Source: an uncultured Microbacterium sp. (lineage in GTDB: Bacteria; Actinomycetota; Actinomycetes; Actinomycetales; Microbacteriaceae). From it: a stretch of DNA of 64,000 bases. The stretch lies in assembly GCF_943912325.1 (NCBI RefSeq), contig NZ_CALTTX010000002.1, forward strand, positions 26,393 to 90,392, written 5' to 3'. Position numbers and translations under genes: made by a program. This document shows positions 34,393 to 43,898 of the stretch, in pieces (within the stretch, counting starts at the first letter, position 1; each line of letters opens with the position of its first letter). A model generated the notes under the pieces. The model saw only the letters and a program-made list of their open reading frames with translations, was not told the origin of the DNA and did not search any database.

Positions 34393-35685
34393 GTGGGTTT
34401 CTCGTTCGGCTCCGGCAACGTCGCAAAGCTCGTGCGCATCCCCCTGTACGTGCTCGGCCGCCTCGCCACGCTCGTCATTCCGCGCACGCGCGACGAGTGG
34501 GTGTTCGGTTGCGCCGCGGGAGTGACCGACGGTGCTCTCGTCTTGTGGCGGCGTGCCGAGCAGGATGGGCGACGGATGCTGTGGCTCACGGCCACCCCGG
34601 CAGAGGCTGCGGCTGCCGACGCGCTCGGCATCCCGCACGTCCCAAAGCACTCGGTGCAGGGTTTCTGGCGCACCGCGCGTGCCCGTGTCATCGTCGTGAC
34701 GCACGGTCAGGGTGACGCCAACCGCTACGCCGTCGGCGGCAGCTTTCTCGTTCAGCTGTGGCATGGCATTCCGCTGAAGCGTCTCGGGCTCGATTCGGCC
34801 GAGACTCTGCGCACGGGAGTGCTCCCCGACATCGCTCCGGTTCGCGCGGCGCTCCGCCTGGCGTATCGGCGGACGCAGGCGGCGATTCGGCTGCTTCCCG
34901 CTGCCTCGGCGCCGATCGCCGACCGACTGCGAACGGCGTTTGGGCTCGGACACGAGCGCGTGCGGGTGACGGGGGAGCCGCGCGTCGACGTGCTCTCGCT
35001 CGGGACGCCCGAGGAGCGTCGTCGCGACGCGCGGCGCCTCGTCGCGGAGAGGGCTCTGCCACGGGCGTCCGAGGTCGAGGTGGACGGCATCTCGCGCGCC
35101 GGGGCCGATCTCGGTGAGGCATCCACTCGACTCGTGCTCTACGCGCCGACGTGGCGCGACGGCGACCCGGACCCGGGCGTGCCGAGCGTTGCGGAGTGGC
35201 GGTCGATCGGCGCGCTTCTCGAGCGCCACGACGCCGTGCTCGTGATCCGATCGCACCCGCTCGGTCAGGGGGACTACGCGCCGCCCGCGGAGGCGGCGCG
35301 GATTTCGATGCTTCCCTCGTCGCGCCTCGCCGATGTGACCCCCGCCCTCCCGGCGTTCGACGCGCTCGTAACGGATTACTCCTCGCTCGGCTACGACGTC
35401 GGCCTGCTCGCGATGCCGGTGGTCTGGTTCGCCCCCGACGAAGCGGCCTACGAGGCTCGCCGCGGCTTCTACGGCGCGTACGCCGATGTCGCGCCCGCGC
35501 CCACCCGCACGTGGGAGGAGACGCTCGCGGTGCTCGATGCCGTGCTCGGCGACGATGCAGAGCGCGCGCGGCTGAGCGAGACCTCGCGGGCTCTGTCGGA
35601 GCGCGTGCACGCGTACCGCGACGGGCGCAATGTCGAACGCGTATACCGGCTCATCGTCGAAGGCGCGCGGCTCGATCGGCGCTGA
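34393..35685 (+). CDS. CDP-glycerol glycerophosphotransferase-like (TagB/TagF) protein
   Basis: A 430-residue protein of the Glyphos_transf family, GT-B-like enzymes that polymerise or prime polyol-phosphate cell-wall polymers such as teichoic acids. Diagnostic segments: GSFLVQLWHGIPLKRLGLD (the WHG-x-P-x-K motif, near residue 118), VLYAPTWRDGDPDP, VIRSHPLG and FDALVTDYSSLGYDVGLL (the DYSS motif). It is probably peripheral at the inner face of the membrane. Two envelope enzymes, a GT2 and a sugar-phosphate nucleotidyltransferase, lie downstream on the other strand. Confidence 0.88.
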   Translation: MGFSFGSGNVAKLVRIPLYVLGRLATLVIPRTRDEWVFGCAAGVTDGALVLWRRAEQDGRRMLWLTATPAEAAAADALGIPHVPKHSVQGFWRTARARVIVVTHGQGDANRYAVGGSFLVQLWHGIPLKRLGLDSAETLRTGVLPDIAPVRAALRLAYRRTQAAIRLLPAASAPIADRLRTAFGLGHERVRVTGEPRVDVLSLGTPEERRRDARRLVAERALPRASEVEVDGISRAGADLGEASTRLVLYAPTWRDGDPDPGVPSVAEWRSIGALLERHDAVLVIRSHPLGQGDYAPPAEAARISMLPSSRLADVTPALPAFDALVTDYSSLGYDVGLLAMPVVWFAPDEAAYEARRGFYGAYADVAPAPTRTWEETLAVLDAVLGDDAERARLSETSRALSERVHAYRDGRNVERVYRLIVEGARLDRR

Positions 35686-35735
35686 GCCTCGGCGCCGAAG
35701 CGGCACGGGCGATTCCGCCCGTGAACAGCCCGCGA

Positions 35736-35765
35736 GCTCAGCGGCTCGTTGCTCAGCGGCTCGTG
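35736..35765. repeat. 15-bp tandem duplication at the stop of the GT2 gene
   Basis: GCTCAGCGGCTCGTT and GCTCAGCGGCTCGTG are adjacent. The second copy contains the minus-strand stop (35753-35755); the first lies in the 3' flank with an equivalent stop triplet in the same frame. Confidence 0.88.
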
Positions 35766-36835
35766 CGTTCGGCGACGCGCGAGGTGTCGACGGTGTTGTC
35801 GGCGCCGCGCGTCATGCCCGCGATGAAACCCGCGCCCCACGCGAGGTGCATCGTCGGCACGACGATCGCGGTCCAGAGGCGATCGCGCCACGTCGGCCCC
35901 GAGTCGCGCGCGAGCGCCAGTGCGCCGATCAGCGCGGCATATGCCGCAAGCGGCACATAGACGAGCCCGAGCACCCACGACAGGGCGCCGCTCACGATAC
36001 GTGACGCCTGTAGAGCAGCGACGACGGCACCGATGCCGGCCGTGCCGACGAGGGCGGGCGGTGCGAAGAAACGCACCGAGTTGCGGCGCCCGAACCGCCG
36101 GACGAGCTCGCCCCGCCACCGCCCCGTCGCGAGGAACTGGCGTGCGAGCATGGCCCAGCTCTCGCGTGGCCAATACGTCACATCGAGGGTCGGGTCGAAC
36201 CAGACGGCATATCCCGCGCGACGGATGCGGAGATTGAGCTCCCAGTCCTCGCCCCGGCGGATCGTCTCATCGAACAGCCCGACCTCATCGAGCACGTCGC
36301 GACGCATGACCCCGAGGTACGCCGACTCGGCGGGGCCATCCGCGGCGCCGCCGTGATACGCGCCGCCGCCGAGGCCAACGGGGGAGTTGTATGCGCGGGC
36401 GACCGCGCGCTGGAACGGAGTGCGCCCCTGCGCGCGCATGACGCCGCCGACGTTCGCCGCCTTCGTGCGTGCCAGCGTCGCAAGAGCATCGCGTGCGTAG
36501 CTCGGTTCGAGCTCGGAGTGCGCATCGACCCGCACGATCGTCGGGTATGAGCTTCGCCTGATCGCGAGGTTCAGCCCGATCGGAATGTCGGCCGCGGGGT
36601 TGTCGATCAGCACGACGCGCTCATCGGATGCGGCGAGGCGCTGGGCAAGCTCGGTCGTGCCATCGGTCGACGGCCCGAGCGCGAGGATCAGCTCCACAGG
36701 TCCGTCGACGTCTTGAGCGAGCACCGAGGCCGCGGCGCGCTCGAGGTAGCGGGCCTCGTTGAGCACCGGCATGACGAACGAAACCCCGGCATCGGCGGCG
36801 GGCACGGTCGCGTCGCGGAACTCGGGCAGGGGCAC
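35753..36835 (-). CDS. Family 2 glycosyltransferase with C-terminal membrane helices
   Basis: A 360-residue GT-A fold enzyme. It shows VSFVMPVLNEARYLERAAASVLAQD at the N-terminus, IVRVDAHSELEPSYARDAL (the D-x-H/D metal site, near residue 100), and RRGEDWELNLRIRRAGYAVWFDP (the ED..L acceptor motif, near 195). Two or three C-terminal helices (about 265-345) anchor it. The layout resembles succinoglycan/exopolysaccharide transferases. GTG start at 36835. Part of an envelope-polymer neighbourhood with the TagF-like gene (convergent). Confidence 0.88.
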   Translation of the reverse strand: MPLPEFRDATVPAADAGVSFVMPVLNEARYLERAAASVLAQDVDGPVELILALGPSTDGTTELAQRLAASDERVVLIDNPAADIPIGLNLAIRRSSYPTIVRVDAHSELEPSYARDALATLARTKAANVGGVMRAQGRTPFQRAVARAYNSPVGLGGGAYHGGAADGPAESAYLGVMRRDVLDEVGLFDETIRRGEDWELNLRIRRAGYAVWFDPTLDVTYWPRESWAMLARQFLATGRWRGELVRRFGRRNSVRFFAPPALVGTAGIGAVVAALQASRIVSGALSWVLGLVYVPLAAYAALIGALALARDSGPTWRDRLWTAIVVPTMHLAWGAGFIAGMTRGADNTVDTSRVAERTSR

Positions 36836-36913
36836 CAGTCGATGATGCCACGAGCGGGCCCTGCGTGCCTGCAGATCCGCCGGTTCTCCCGCTCCAGCCG
36901 GGCACGTTCGACC

Positions 36914-37939
36914 TCAGGAGCGTGCGTCGCGTGCGGCGTGGCCGGAATCGAGCGCCGCGCCGTCGTTCTCGGCCGTCGCTCCCGAGTCGTGACCCGCCTC
37001 GATCGCGCGCCGGCGCGCGCCCGGGCGGGCGGAACTGACTCGCCGTGCCGCTCCACCCACCGCATCCACCGCCGCCGTTCCCGCGCGCGTCGTCAGCCGC
37101 GGAATTGCGCGTGCCGCCCGAACGATTCCGACCGCCGCCGCAGCCTCGAGAGGCCGCGCGCCCGGCCGCGGCTCGAGCTCGAGGGGGACTCGCGCGGGCG
37201 GTGCGCCGAACGCCTTGCGGGAGGCCGTCACGACGCGGCGGCCGAGCACGTGGTTGCCTGCGCCTCCGATCACCGCGCCGACTCCGAACGGAAGCGCGCG
37301 ACCGACGATCCCCGCGCCGCCCCGGGCCGCGAACTGCCGGATGAAAGCGCGCTTCAAGCGGTCGAGCAACGGGCCGAACGCGGCGCGGGGGAGCGTCTTG
37401 GTCAAGAGCTCGCCCCAGTACGCGTCTCGCGTCGCGGCGGCACCCGCGGGTGCGGCGAACTGACCGGCCAACCGACGCACGAGATCGACGCCCTCGGTGC
37501 CGAGCATGAGCGTCATGACGAGCGCGCGCGCCCGGTCGGGATTCTCGACGCGGATCCCGTGGACCTCGGTGACCGACTGCGCGAAAAGCGCCGTCGCCTC
37601 GAGGAACCCGGCCGTTTCGACACCGCTGAGCGCGAGCGTGATCCCCGTGCCGATCCCCGGCACGACGGCGGTCGCACCGACGGCAGCGCCCCCGCCCGTG
37701 ACAGCCGCGAGGTAGCGACGCTCGAGAATCCGCACGATCTCGGCGGGCGTTGCGTGCGGATGACGGATGCGGATACTGCGCAAATGCGCGAGCACGACCG
37801 GTCGCTGCACGGCGAGCATGCGATCGAGCGCGCGGATCGCAAGGGGATGCTCGGTCGATCCTTCGGGTGGCAGACCGCCCGCCCACGGCGAATCGTCGGG
37901 GAGGGAGTGGATGCGGTGGACTCGCTCGGCCATGCTCAC
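36914..37939 (-). CDS. Conserved protein of unknown function with glycine-rich hydrophobic core
   Basis: A 341-residue protein I cannot assign firmly. Residues 60-80 form a DNA/nucleotide-unrelated amphipathic helix, followed by VTGGGAAVGATAVVPGIGTGITLALSGVETAGFLEATALFAQSV (about 79-122), a glycine-zipper-like hydrophobic stretch, and a second one near 205-235 (GIVGRALPFGVGAVIGGAGNHVLGRRVV). The pattern resembles EcsC-type proteins. The C-terminal 100 residues are Ala/Arg-rich and probably disordered. It starts at GTG 37939 (or ATG 37933). It sits between two envelope-synthesis genes on the same strand. Confidence 0.65.
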   Translation of the reverse strand: MSMAERVHRIHSLPDDSPWAGGLPPEGSTEHPLAIRALDRMLAVQRPVVLAHLRSIRIRHPHATPAEIVRILERRYLAAVTGGGAAVGATAVVPGIGTGITLALSGVETAGFLEATALFAQSVTEVHGIRVENPDRARALVMTLMLGTEGVDLVRRLAGQFAAPAGAAATRDAYWGELLTKTLPRAAFGPLLDRLKRAFIRQFAARGGAGIVGRALPFGVGAVIGGAGNHVLGRRVVTASRKAFGAPPARVPLELEPRPGARPLEAAAAVGIVRAARAIPRLTTRAGTAAVDAVGGAARRVSSARPGARRRAIEAGHDSGATAENDGAALDSGHAARDARS

Positions 37940-38001
37940 AACCGTACGACGCCTCGCCGAGCGAGGGCCGAGAAGCGCGGAGGTGCCCCGTTTAGATGAA
38001 G

Positions 38002-38057
38002 TCGCTCAGCAGGACTCGCTCAGCAGGAGTCGCTGAGGCGATGCCGCTCAGACGAAG
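38002..38057. repeat. 14-bp tandem array at the stop of the nucleotidyltransferase gene
   Basis: Four units in register: TCGCTCAGCAGGAC (38002), TCGCTCAGCAGGAG (38016), a degenerate TCGCTGAGGCGATG (38030) and CCGCTCAGACGAAG (38044). The last holds the minus-strand stop (38048-38050). Three of four units keep the CTCAG stop context. Confidence 0.8.
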
Positions 38058-38740
38058 AGGTTCGCGCGCTCCAGGTCTTCGGCGAAGTCGACCTCGACGG
38101 CGTAGAGGTCCGAGATATCGAGCGGCTCGATGCGCAGACCGTCCTCGGCGATCGCGAGTTCGAGTCCGCGCTCGAAGTACTCTTGGTCGCCGATCCGCGC
38201 GAGCTGTCGCATGAACGCGGGCTTGTCGGCGGGCGAGATGTAGTTGATGCCGATCGCTTCGCCAAGCCCGTCGCGCACCGACTTCGACAGTTCGACGATT
38301 GCGCCCGAAGCATCGACCGTGTACTTGACCTCTTCGTCGGCCGTGCGTTCGGTATTGACGGCGACGAACGAGCGCTCGCCGTCGATGAGGGGCAACGCGC
38401 GGCCGAGCAGCAGCGGGTCGAAGACGACGTCACCGTTCATCCACAGCACGCCAGCGCGCCCCGTGGCGACGAGAGCCTGCAGGAGGGATTTCGAGGTGTT
38501 CGTGACGTCGTAGCGGTCGTTGTAGACGTAGTTGGCGTCGGGGAAGAGCTCGACGACGTCTTCGGCGCGATATCCGACGACCGTCGTGACGCGGGCGGAC
38601 GAACCGAACACGGCGCGGATGTTGTCGTGCTGCTGGCCCATGATGGAGCGGCCGTCGGCAAGGGTCGTCAGCGGCTTGGGCAACGCGCGCCCCAGGCGCG
38701 ACCCCATGCCGGCCGCAAGAATGACGGCGTGAACGACCAC
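38048..38740 (-). CDS. Sugar-phosphate/choline-phosphate type nucleotidyltransferase
   Basis: A 230-residue NTP-transferase domain protein. The N-terminus AVILAAGMGSRLGRALPKPLTTL carries the L-x-A-G-x-G-x-R-...-P-K nucleotide-binding signature. MNGDVVFDPLLL is the metal-binding Asp region and VDFAEDLERA the C-terminal acidic pair. The closest types are the phosphocholine cytidylyltransferase (LicC) and glucose-1-phosphate thymidylyltransferase groups. GTG at 38740, 5 nt from GGGAGG, is preferred over an upstream ATG. It likely activates a precursor for the nearby envelope-polymer enzymes. Confidence 0.85.
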   Translation of the reverse strand: MVVHAVILAAGMGSRLGRALPKPLTTLADGRSIMGQQHDNIRAVFGSSARVTTVVGYRAEDVVELFPDANYVYNDRYDVTNTSKSLLQALVATGRAGVLWMNGDVVFDPLLLGRALPLIDGERSFVAVNTERTADEEVKYTVDASGAIVELSKSVRDGLGEAIGINYISPADKPAFMRQLARIGDQEYFERGLELAIAEDGLRIEPLDISDLYAVEVDFAEDLERANLFV

Positions 38741-38869
38741 GACAACCTCCCGATGCTCTCGCCATGGTATCGGCATGCGCTGAGAAAACGCGTGATCGGC
38801 TGTGGAATTCGTGGCTTTCGGGTCGCGGTCATTGCACGACAGGATCGCCCGCGGCGAAGGGGCGCGGCG

Positions 38870-38875
38870 TAAACT
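38870..38875 (+). promoter_or_regulatory. -10 box of the DUF3039 gene
   Basis: TAAACT ends 6 nt before the ATG at 38882. Confidence 0.55.
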
Positions 38876-38881
38876 CGGGGC

Positions 38882-39154
38882 ATGAGCACTCCTCTCGATG
38901 ACCCCGGCACCGGCGGCGGCGGCACGACGACCCTCGATCGGGAGCTCGAAGAGCTACTGCGCGAAGAACACGTCGAGCCGGGCGATCACGAGCGGTTCTC
39001 GCACTACGTCAAGAAAGACAAGATCCTCGAGTCCGCGATCACGGGCAAGCCCGTGCGGGCGCTGTGCGGCAAGAAGTGGACGCCGGGGCGCGACCCCGAG
39101 AAGTTTCCCGTCTGCCCGACGTGCAAAGAGATCTACGAATCGATGATGGGCTGA
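38882..39154 (+). CDS. DUF3039-family protein
   Basis: A 90-residue actinobacterial protein. The central DHERFSHYVKKDKILESAITGKPVRALCGKKWTPGRDPEKFPVCPTCKEIYE (38-86) is the DUF3039 signature. One Cys after ALCGK and the later CPTC pair plausibly bind zinc with the His in the family's HYV element. Small, cytoplasmic and conserved, with unknown function. Confidence 0.88.
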   Translation: MSTPLDDPGTGGGGTTTLDRELEELLREEHVEPGDHERFSHYVKKDKILESAITGKPVRALCGKKWTPGRDPEKFPVCPTCKEIYESMMG

Positions 39155-39189
39155 CGAGAGCCGAAACCACGCGGCTCCTTAACCGGCGA

Positions 39190-40509
39190 TCACTCGGCGT
39201 GGAAGACCGTCGGGATAGCCGGGTCGGACTTCGATAGCGCAAGAGCGCGCACGGGAAGCTCCTCGCGCACCGCGGCGTGATGCGTGCGGGCGGCGGCCAC
39301 CCCGGCGGAGCCCGTGTAGGCCGCGTCCGCTTCGCCACGCTCGACGAGCGACACCTGCAGCGCCCGTGCGTCGGCAGCGACGCCGACCGGCCGGTCGTCG
39401 AACCCGTCCGCGATGACGATGCGCTCCTCGACCGCCGTGCCGTGCGAGAGCACGCGCGATGCGGTTTTGCGGCCGCCGACCGAGGCCTTGTCGGCCGACG
39501 CCTTGGCGACGGGGATCCACGAACCCCCGGCATCCTGTCGCGCAACCAGTTTGTACACCATGCCCGCCGCGGGATATCCCGATCCCGTCACGAGCGACGT
39601 GCCCACGCCGTAGTCGTCGACGGGCGAGGCGGCGAGCGACGCGATCGCGAACTCATCGAGGTCGCTCGTGACGGTGATGCGGGTCTTTGTTGCACCGAGC
39701 CCGTCGAGCTGTTCGCGGACGGCGCGGGCAACGGTGGGCAGATCGCCCGAGTCGATCCGCACGCCGCCGAGCCCCGTGCCGCCGGCCTCGATCGCGTGCT
39801 CGACGCCGCGTGCGATGTCGTACGTGTCGACGAGGAGCGTCGTGTCGGTGCCGAGCGCTGCGATCTGCGAGCGGAACGCCGACAGCTCGTCGTCGTGCAG
39901 CAGCGTCCACGCGTGCGCGGCCGTGCCCATCGTCGGCACGCCCCACGTGCGCCCTGCCTCGAGGTTGCTCGTCGCGCCGAAACCGGCGATATAGGCCGCG
40001 CGCGCCGCTGCGATGGCCGAACGCTCGCCCGTGCGGCGTGATCCCATTTCGGACAGCGGGCGCTCGCCGGCCGCGATGCTCATGCGCGCGGCCGCCGTCG
40101 CGACAGCGGAGTCGTAGTTCAGCACGCTGAGCGCGAGCGTCTCGAGAATGACGGCCTCGGCGAACGTGCCCTCGACCGTGAGGATCGGCGAACCCGGAAA
40201 ATACAGTTCGCCCTCGCGATAGCCCGTCATGGTGCCTGCGAAGCGGTAGTTCTCGAGAAAGCGGATCGTGGATGCATCGACCACACGCTGATCGCTCAAG
40301 AAGGCCAGCTCCGCCTCGCCGAAACGGAAGCGCGAGAATTCGTCGAGCAGTCGACCCGTGCCCGCGACGACCCCGAATCGGCGACCGCCGGGGAGCCGAC
40401 GGGCGAACAGCTCGAAGACGCACGGGCGGGCCGCGGTGCCGTCGCGCAGCGCCGCGTCGAGCATCGTGAGTTCGTAGCGGTCGGTCAGCAGAGCGGTGGA
40501 GTCGTGCAT
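39190..40509 (-). CDS. pncB: Nicotinate phosphoribosyltransferase
   Basis: A 439-residue type II phosphoribosyltransferase that converts nicotinate to nicotinate mononucleotide in NAD salvage. It begins STALLTDRYELTMLDAAL and contains the SEMGSRRTGERSA segment near residue 155, with the catalytic His in GTAAHAW, and VRIDSGDLPTVA and VTSDLDEFAI of the phosphate site. ATG at 40509. With the CinA amidase elsewhere in the window it forms part of the NAD recycling route. Confidence 0.95.
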   Translation of the reverse strand: MHDSTALLTDRYELTMLDAALRDGTAARPCVFELFARRLPGGRRFGVVAGTGRLLDEFSRFRFGEAELAFLSDQRVVDASTIRFLENYRFAGTMTGYREGELYFPGSPILTVEGTFAEAVILETLALSVLNYDSAVATAAARMSIAAGERPLSEMGSRRTGERSAIAAARAAYIAGFGATSNLEAGRTWGVPTMGTAAHAWTLLHDDELSAFRSQIAALGTDTTLLVDTYDIARGVEHAIEAGGTGLGGVRIDSGDLPTVARAVREQLDGLGATKTRITVTSDLDEFAIASLAASPVDDYGVGTSLVTGSGYPAAGMVYKLVARQDAGGSWIPVAKASADKASVGGRKTASRVLSHGTAVEERIVIADGFDDRPVGVAADARALQVSLVERGEADAAYTGSAGVAAARTHHAAVREELPVRALALSKSDPAIPTVFHAE

Positions 40510-40561
40510 GCGCTCAGCGTAGCGAGGCCCGACCCCGCGTTCGCGCGTCGGTGGGGATGCG

Positions 40562-40567
40562 TAGGCT
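40562..40567 (+). promoter_or_regulatory. -10 box of murI
   Basis: TAGGCT ends 6 nt before the GTG of murI. Confidence 0.6.
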
Positions 40568-40573
40568 GGGAGA

Positions 40574-41395
40574 GTGAACGATCAACCCATCGGCATCTTC
40601 GATTCGGGAGTCGGTGGCCTGACGGTCGCGCGGGCGATCTCGGATCAGCTGCCCGGTGAGTCGATCGTCTACGTCGGCGACACGCTGCACTCGCCGTACG
40701 GACCGAAGCCGATCGCCGATGTGCGCCGCTACGCCCTCGAGGTGCTCGACGCGCTCGTCGATCAGGGCGTCAAGATGCTCGTGATCGCGTGCAACACGGC
40801 GTCGGCCGCGATGCTCGGCGACGCGCGCGAACGCTACGACGTGCCGGTCGTCGAGGTGATCCGCCCCGCCGTCCGCACCGCGATGGCGACGACCCGCAAC
40901 GGCCGAGTCGGCGTCATCGGCACGGCGGGCACGATCGGCTCGGGCGTCTACCAAGACATGCTGGGGCTCGACCCGCGCATCGAGGTCTTCGCCGCCGCGG
41001 CCCCCCGCTTCGTCGAGTTCGTCGAGGCGGGCGTCGTCGCATCGCCCGAAGTGCGAGCCGTCGCCGAGCTGTACCTCGCGCCGCTCCGCGCTGCCGAGAT
41101 CGACACGCTCGTGCTCGGCTGCACCCACTACCCCTTCCTCAAAGGCGTTATCGGCTACGTCATGGGCCCCGACGTTTCGCTCGTCTCGAGCGACTCCGAG
41201 ACCGCGACCGATGTCTATCGGCGGCTCGTGAGCGACGACATCCTCGCGACGCCCGGCCGCGTGCCGACCCGCACGTACGAAGCGACGGGGGCATCGACGC
41301 GGGCGTTCATCGACCTCGCCAACCGCCTCATGGGCCGCGAAGTGCGTGACGTGCATCTCGTGCAGACCGGCGCAATCGAGCTACCCCCGCGGTGA
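40574..41395 (+). CDS. murI: Glutamate racemase
   Basis: A 273-residue MurI that makes D-glutamate for peptidoglycan. It contains [16 protein letters not shown], the first catalytic Cys in [10 protein letters not shown] (Cys73) and the second in LGCTHYPFL, plus [16 protein letters not shown] start at 40574, directly behind a -10 box. It is followed by rph and rdgB, the frequent murI-rph-rdgB order of actinobacteria. Confidence 0.96.
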   Translation: MNDQPIGIFDSGVGGLTVARAISDQLPGESIVYVGDTLHSPYGPKPIADVRRYALEVLDALVDQGVKMLVIACNTASAAMLGDARERYDVPVVEVIRPAVRTAMATTRNGRVGVIGTAGTIGSGVYQDMLGLDPRIEVFAAAAPRFVEFVEAGVVASPEVRAVAELYLAPLRAAEIDTLVLGCTHYPFLKGVIGYVMGPDVSLVSSDSETATDVYRRLVSDDILATPGRVPTRTYEATGASTRAFIDLANRLMGREVRDVHLVQTGAIELPPR

Positions 41396-41472
41396 ACGCC
41401 CGACCCGTGGCATCCATCACGCGAGTCACCTACTGACCACACCCACTTCCGCTTGCGACAGAGAAGAGCATC

Positions 41473-42228
41473 ATGACCGACAAGACGCGCGCCGACGGCC
41501 GCACGACCGACCAACTGCGACCCGTGACGATTGAACGCGGCTGGAGCGCACAGGCCGAGGGGTCGGCGCTGATCTCGTTCGGCGGCACCAAGGTGCTGTG
41601 CACGGCGTCGTTCACGTCGGGCGTGCCGCGTTGGCTGACCGGTAAGGGTCGCGGCTGGGTGACGGCGGAGTACGCGATGCTGCCGCGCGCGACCAATTCG
41701 CGGAACGATCGCGAGTCGGTCAAGGGCCGCATCGGCGGGCGCACGCACGAGATCTCGCGCCTGATCGGCCGTGCGCTGCGCGCCGTCGTCGACACGAAGG
41801 CGCTCGGCGAGAACACGATCGTGATCGATTGCGACGTGCTGCAGGCCGACGGTGGCACGCGCACGGCCGCGATCACGGGCGCGTACGTCGCCCTCGCCGA
41901 TGCGATCGCGTGGGGCCGCGAGAAGAAATTCATCGCGCCGCGCGCCGAGGTGCTGCGTGATTCTGTTGCGGCCGTCTCGGTCGGGATCATCGACGGCCAG
42001 CCGATGCTCGACCTCGCCTACGTCGAAGACGTGCGGGCCGAGACCGACATGAACGTCGTGGTGACGGGTCGTGGGCTGTTCGTCGAGGTGCAGGGTACCG
42101 CCGAGGGCGCACCGTTCGACAAGGCCGAGCTCGACCGGCTGCTCGAGCTCGGGGTTGCGGGATGCGACACGCTGCGCGGCGAGCAGGAGGCGGCGCTCGC
42201 GGGGGCGGCGGGGGCCGAGCGCGCATGA
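41473..42228 (+). CDS. rph: Ribonuclease PH
   Basis: A 251-residue RNase PH, the phosphorolytic 3' exonuclease that trims tRNA precursors. It shows [41 protein letters not shown] (the phosphate-binding Arg region), [23 protein letters not shown] sequence and the [23 protein letters not shown] active site. ATG at 41473. The rdgB start overlaps its stop (ATGA). Confidence 0.96.
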   Translation: MTDKTRADGRTTDQLRPVTIERGWSAQAEGSALISFGGTKVLCTASFTSGVPRWLTGKGRGWVTAEYAMLPRATNSRNDRESVKGRIGGRTHEISRLIGRALRAVVDTKALGENTIVIDCDVLQADGGTRTAAITGAYVALADAIAWGREKKFIAPRAEVLRDSVAAVSVGIIDGQPMLDLAYVEDVRAETDMNVVVTGRGLFVEVQGTAEGAPFDKAELDRLLELGVAGCDTLRGEQEAALAGAAGAERA

Positions 42229-42836
42229 CGCGGCAGGTTGTGCTCGCGACCCACAACCCCCACAAGGTCGACGAGTTCCAGGCACTCGTGGCCGAGGCAT
42301 CCCTCAATCTCGAAATCATCGCGTACGACGGACCCGAACCCGTCGAGGACGGCGTGACGTTCGCGCAGAACGCGCTCATCAAGGCGCGCGCCGCGGCCGC
42401 TCACACGGGGCTCGCGGCGGTTGCCGACGACTCGGGGATCTGCGTCGACGTGCTCGGGGGCGCGCCCGGAATCTTCAGCGCGTACTGGGCCGGGCAGCGC
42501 AAAGACCCGCAGGCGAACCTCGAACTGCTGCTCGATCAACTCGCCGACATCGCCGACCCGCACCGTGTGGCGCAATTCGTCTCGGTCATCGCTCTTGCGG
42601 TGCCGGGCGCGACGGGGGTGTCGGAGCAGACGGTCGAGGGCCGCTGGCCCGGGCGGCTCGCGCGCGCGGCGGGTGGCGCGGGCGGCTTCGGCTACGACCC
42701 GATCTTCATCCCCGACGGCCAGGCTCCCGGTGCTGAGCGCACGGTCGGGGAGTGGAGCGCCGCGGAAAAGAACGCGCTCTCGCACCGCGCTCGGGCTTTC
42801 GCCGCGGCCGTGCCGTTGCTTGCGGCGCTCGTCTGA
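42225..42836 (+). CDS. rdgB: XTP/dITP diphosphatase (RdgB/HAM1)
   Basis: A 203-residue house-cleaning nucleotide pyrophosphatase that removes deaminated purine triphosphates. It has the N-terminal [53 protein letters not shown] and [12 protein letters not shown]. Its ATG overlaps the rph stop by 4 nt, so translation is coupled. Confidence 0.95.
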   Translation: MTRQVVLATHNPHKVDEFQALVAEASLNLEIIAYDGPEPVEDGVTFAQNALIKARAAAAHTGLAAVADDSGICVDVLGGAPGIFSAYWAGQRKDPQANLELLLDQLADIADPHRVAQFVSVIALAVPGATGVSEQTVEGRWPGRLARAAGGAGGFGYDPIFIPDGQAPGAERTVGEWSAAEKNALSHRARAFAAAVPLLAALV

Positions 42837-42948
42837 ATCGCGGCGCTCATCCGCGCTCGTGGCCCTGCCTGACGCGCGCTCGCAGAGAACGAGAACCGCA
42901 CTCATTCCCGACTAGCGCGAAAACGCCTCGCGCGGGGGTCGGCGACCC

Positions 42949-42954
42949 TAGCCT
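42949..42954 (+). promoter_or_regulatory. -10 box of the CDF exporter gene
   Basis: TAGCCT ends 6 nt before the ATG at 42961. Confidence 0.6.
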
Positions 42955-42960
42955 GGACTC

Positions 42961-43878
42961 ATGCACGATCACGCACCCACGGGCGGCATCCGAGGCGCCG
43001 GCGCGCCGCGACTGCTCGCGATCTCGCTCGGCATCACGGCGATCGTCTTCGTCGTGCAGGTCGTGGGTGCCTTGCTGTCGGGATCGCTCGCGTTGCTCGC
43101 CGATGCGGGACACATGCTGACGGATGCTTCGGGGCTCATCATCGCCCTGATCGCGAGCCTCGTCGCGCGTCGGCCCGCGAACGACCGTCGCACCTATGGC
43201 TACCAGCGCGCCGAAGTGCTGGGCGCCCTCATCAACGCGGTCGTGCTCGTCGCTCTCGCCACCGGAATTGCGGTCGAGGGAATCCGGCGTCTCGTCGCCG
43301 CCGAACCGGCCGAGGTATCGGCGAACCTCATGCTCATCGTCGCCGTCGTCGGGCTCGTCGCCAACGCGTGCGCGCTGTGGCTGCTGTCGCGCGCGCAGCG
43401 CGAGAGCATCAACGTGCGGGGCGCCTACCTCGAGGTTCTGGGCGATCTGTTCGGCTCGGCGGCGGTGATCGTCGCGGCGATCGTGATCCTTTTGACGGGA
43501 TGGATGTGGGCGGATGCCGCGGCGTCGCTGCTCATCGCCGCGCTCATCGTGCCGCGCGCGATTACCCTGCTGCGCGAGGTGTTCTCGGTGCTGACCGAAT
43601 CCGCGCCGGGGGGCGTGCACGTCGCCGAGATCCGCGAGCACTTGCTCTCGACCCCCGGTGTCGTCGCGGCACACGATGTGCACGTCTGGCAGCTGACGCG
43701 CGGCGCACCGGTGTTCACGGCACACGTCGTGGTCGAGGCGGAGGTGCTCGCGGGCGACGATGGGGGAGCGCTGCTCGCGCGGCTGCAGGGCTGCCTCGCC
43801 GAGCATTTCGATGTCGCTCACTCGACGTTCCAGCTCGAGCCCGCCGGCTACGTCGAGCACGACGAACTGCACCGCTGA
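42961..43878 (+). CDS. CDF-family zinc/cobalt exporter (CzcD-like)
   Basis: A 305-residue cation diffusion facilitator with six membrane helices (residues about 16-205). Metal-site sequences are SLALLADAGHMLTDASGL in helix 2 (the HxxxD site) and MWADAAASLLIAALI in helix 5, the CzcD/ZitB type. The cytoplasmic C-terminal ferredoxin-like domain (about 205-300) has VHDVHVWQL and VFTAHVVVEAE, with the His residues of the regulatory zinc site. The N-terminal HDH may add a metal ligand. It probably exports Zn(II) in exchange for protons. Confidence 0.92.
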   Translation: MHDHAPTGGIRGAGAPRLLAISLGITAIVFVVQVVGALLSGSLALLADAGHMLTDASGLIIALIASLVARRPANDRRTYGYQRAEVLGALINAVVLVALATGIAVEGIRRLVAAEPAEVSANLMLIVAVVGLVANACALWLLSRAQRESINVRGAYLEVLGDLFGSAAVIVAAIVILLTGWMWADAAASLLIAALIVPRAITLLREVFSVLTESAPGGVHVAEIREHLLSTPGVVAAHDVHVWQLTRGAPVFTAHVVVEAEVLAGDDGGALLARLQGCLAEHFDVAHSTFQLEPAGYVEHDELHR

Positions 43879-43898
43879 CCCACACGCCTCACCGAGCA

